Source of the DNA: Bacillus pumilus
Lineage (GTDB): Bacteria > Bacillota > Bacilli > Bacillales > Bacillaceae
Length of the DNA stretch: 33,920 nucleotides
Assembly: GCF_002744245.1 (NCBI RefSeq)
Contig: NZ_NKHG01000050.1
Coordinates: 1-33,920 of the forward strand
Direction: 5' to 3'
Shown: positions 33,920 through 33,920 of the stretch, one piece after another
How positions within the stretch are numbered: the first letter of the stretch is position 1
How the letters are laid out: each line of letters starts with the position of its first letter
Notes under the pieces: generated by a model
What the model saw: only the letters and a program-made list of their open reading frames with translations
Databases searched by the model: none
What the model was told of the DNA's origin: nothing
Made by a program: the position numbers and the translations under genes

Positions 33920-33920
33920 C

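Noticed and set aside
1..33920. Mobile elements, CRISPR arrays, tRNA or rRNA genes
   Set aside because: No transposase or integrase, no regularly spaced repeats, no cloverleaf or rRNA signatures were seen on either strand.

Overview
The window is a stretch of chromosome from an endospore-forming Bacillus. Proteins and gene order follow Bacillus subtilis so closely (ylbM to rpmF, gerR, panE, bshC, the full division and cell wall (dcw) cluster, bpr, spoIIGA-sigE-sigG) that the genus is secure. Protein differences from what I remember of B. subtilis 168, plus a non-subtilis gene after sigG, suggest a relative such as the B. pumilus/safensis/altitudinis group; that species-level guess is inference. 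I see 29 protein genes, no tRNA or rRNA, no insertion sequence, no prophage and no CRISPR.

Layout. Positions 1-6279 hold housekeeping genes in short units: ylbM (tRNA modification, minus strand), divergent ylbN-rpmF (an uncharacterised DUF177 protein and ribosomal protein L32), gerR (mother-cell sporulation regulator), convergent ylbP (acetyltransferase, minus strand), panE (pantothenate synthesis) and bshC (bacillithiol synthesis). Positions 6293-25348 hold the dcw cluster: mraZ, rsmH, ftsL, pbpB, spoVD, murE, mraY, murD, spoVE, murG, murB, divIB, ylxW, ylxX, sbp, ftsA, ftsZ. As is usual in Bacillus, murC, murF and ddl are absent and a sporulation PBP (spoVD) and a sporulation SEDS protein (spoVE) sit inside. 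Positions 25349-29965 hold bpr, a large secreted subtilisin-family protease. Positions 30029-32835 hold the sporulation sigma cascade: spoIIGA (protease that activates pro-sigma-E), sigE and sigG. The window ends with a complete SorC/DeoR-type sugar-responsive repressor (32959-33897), which replaces the ylm genes I would expect after sigG in B. subtilis.

How the genes work together. MurE, MurD, MraY, MurG and MurB make lipid II. FtsZ and FtsA form the cytokinetic ring, and FtsL, DivIB and PBP2B build the septum. SpoVD and SpoVE are the corresponding transpeptidase and glycosyltransferase for spore cortex. SpoIIGA activates sigma-E, which should read gerR, spoVD and possibly spoVE in this same window through promoters sharing a CATATGA core. 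SigG then takes over in the forespore.

Control sites are readable at many junctions: near-consensus sigma-A promoters for ylbM, ylbN and ylbP; a 10-bp-phased GTGG repeat array (MraZ operator) before mraZ; a sigma-H promoter before ftsA; a spoIIG promoter with the 22-bp spacer; a sigma-F type promoter before sigG; and clear intrinsic terminators after most transcription units, including several inside the dcw cluster. Eleven of the 29 genes appear to start with TTG or GTG. I did not find an undescribed multi-gene system; the points worth a second look are mainly regulatory, plus the regulator at the right edge.
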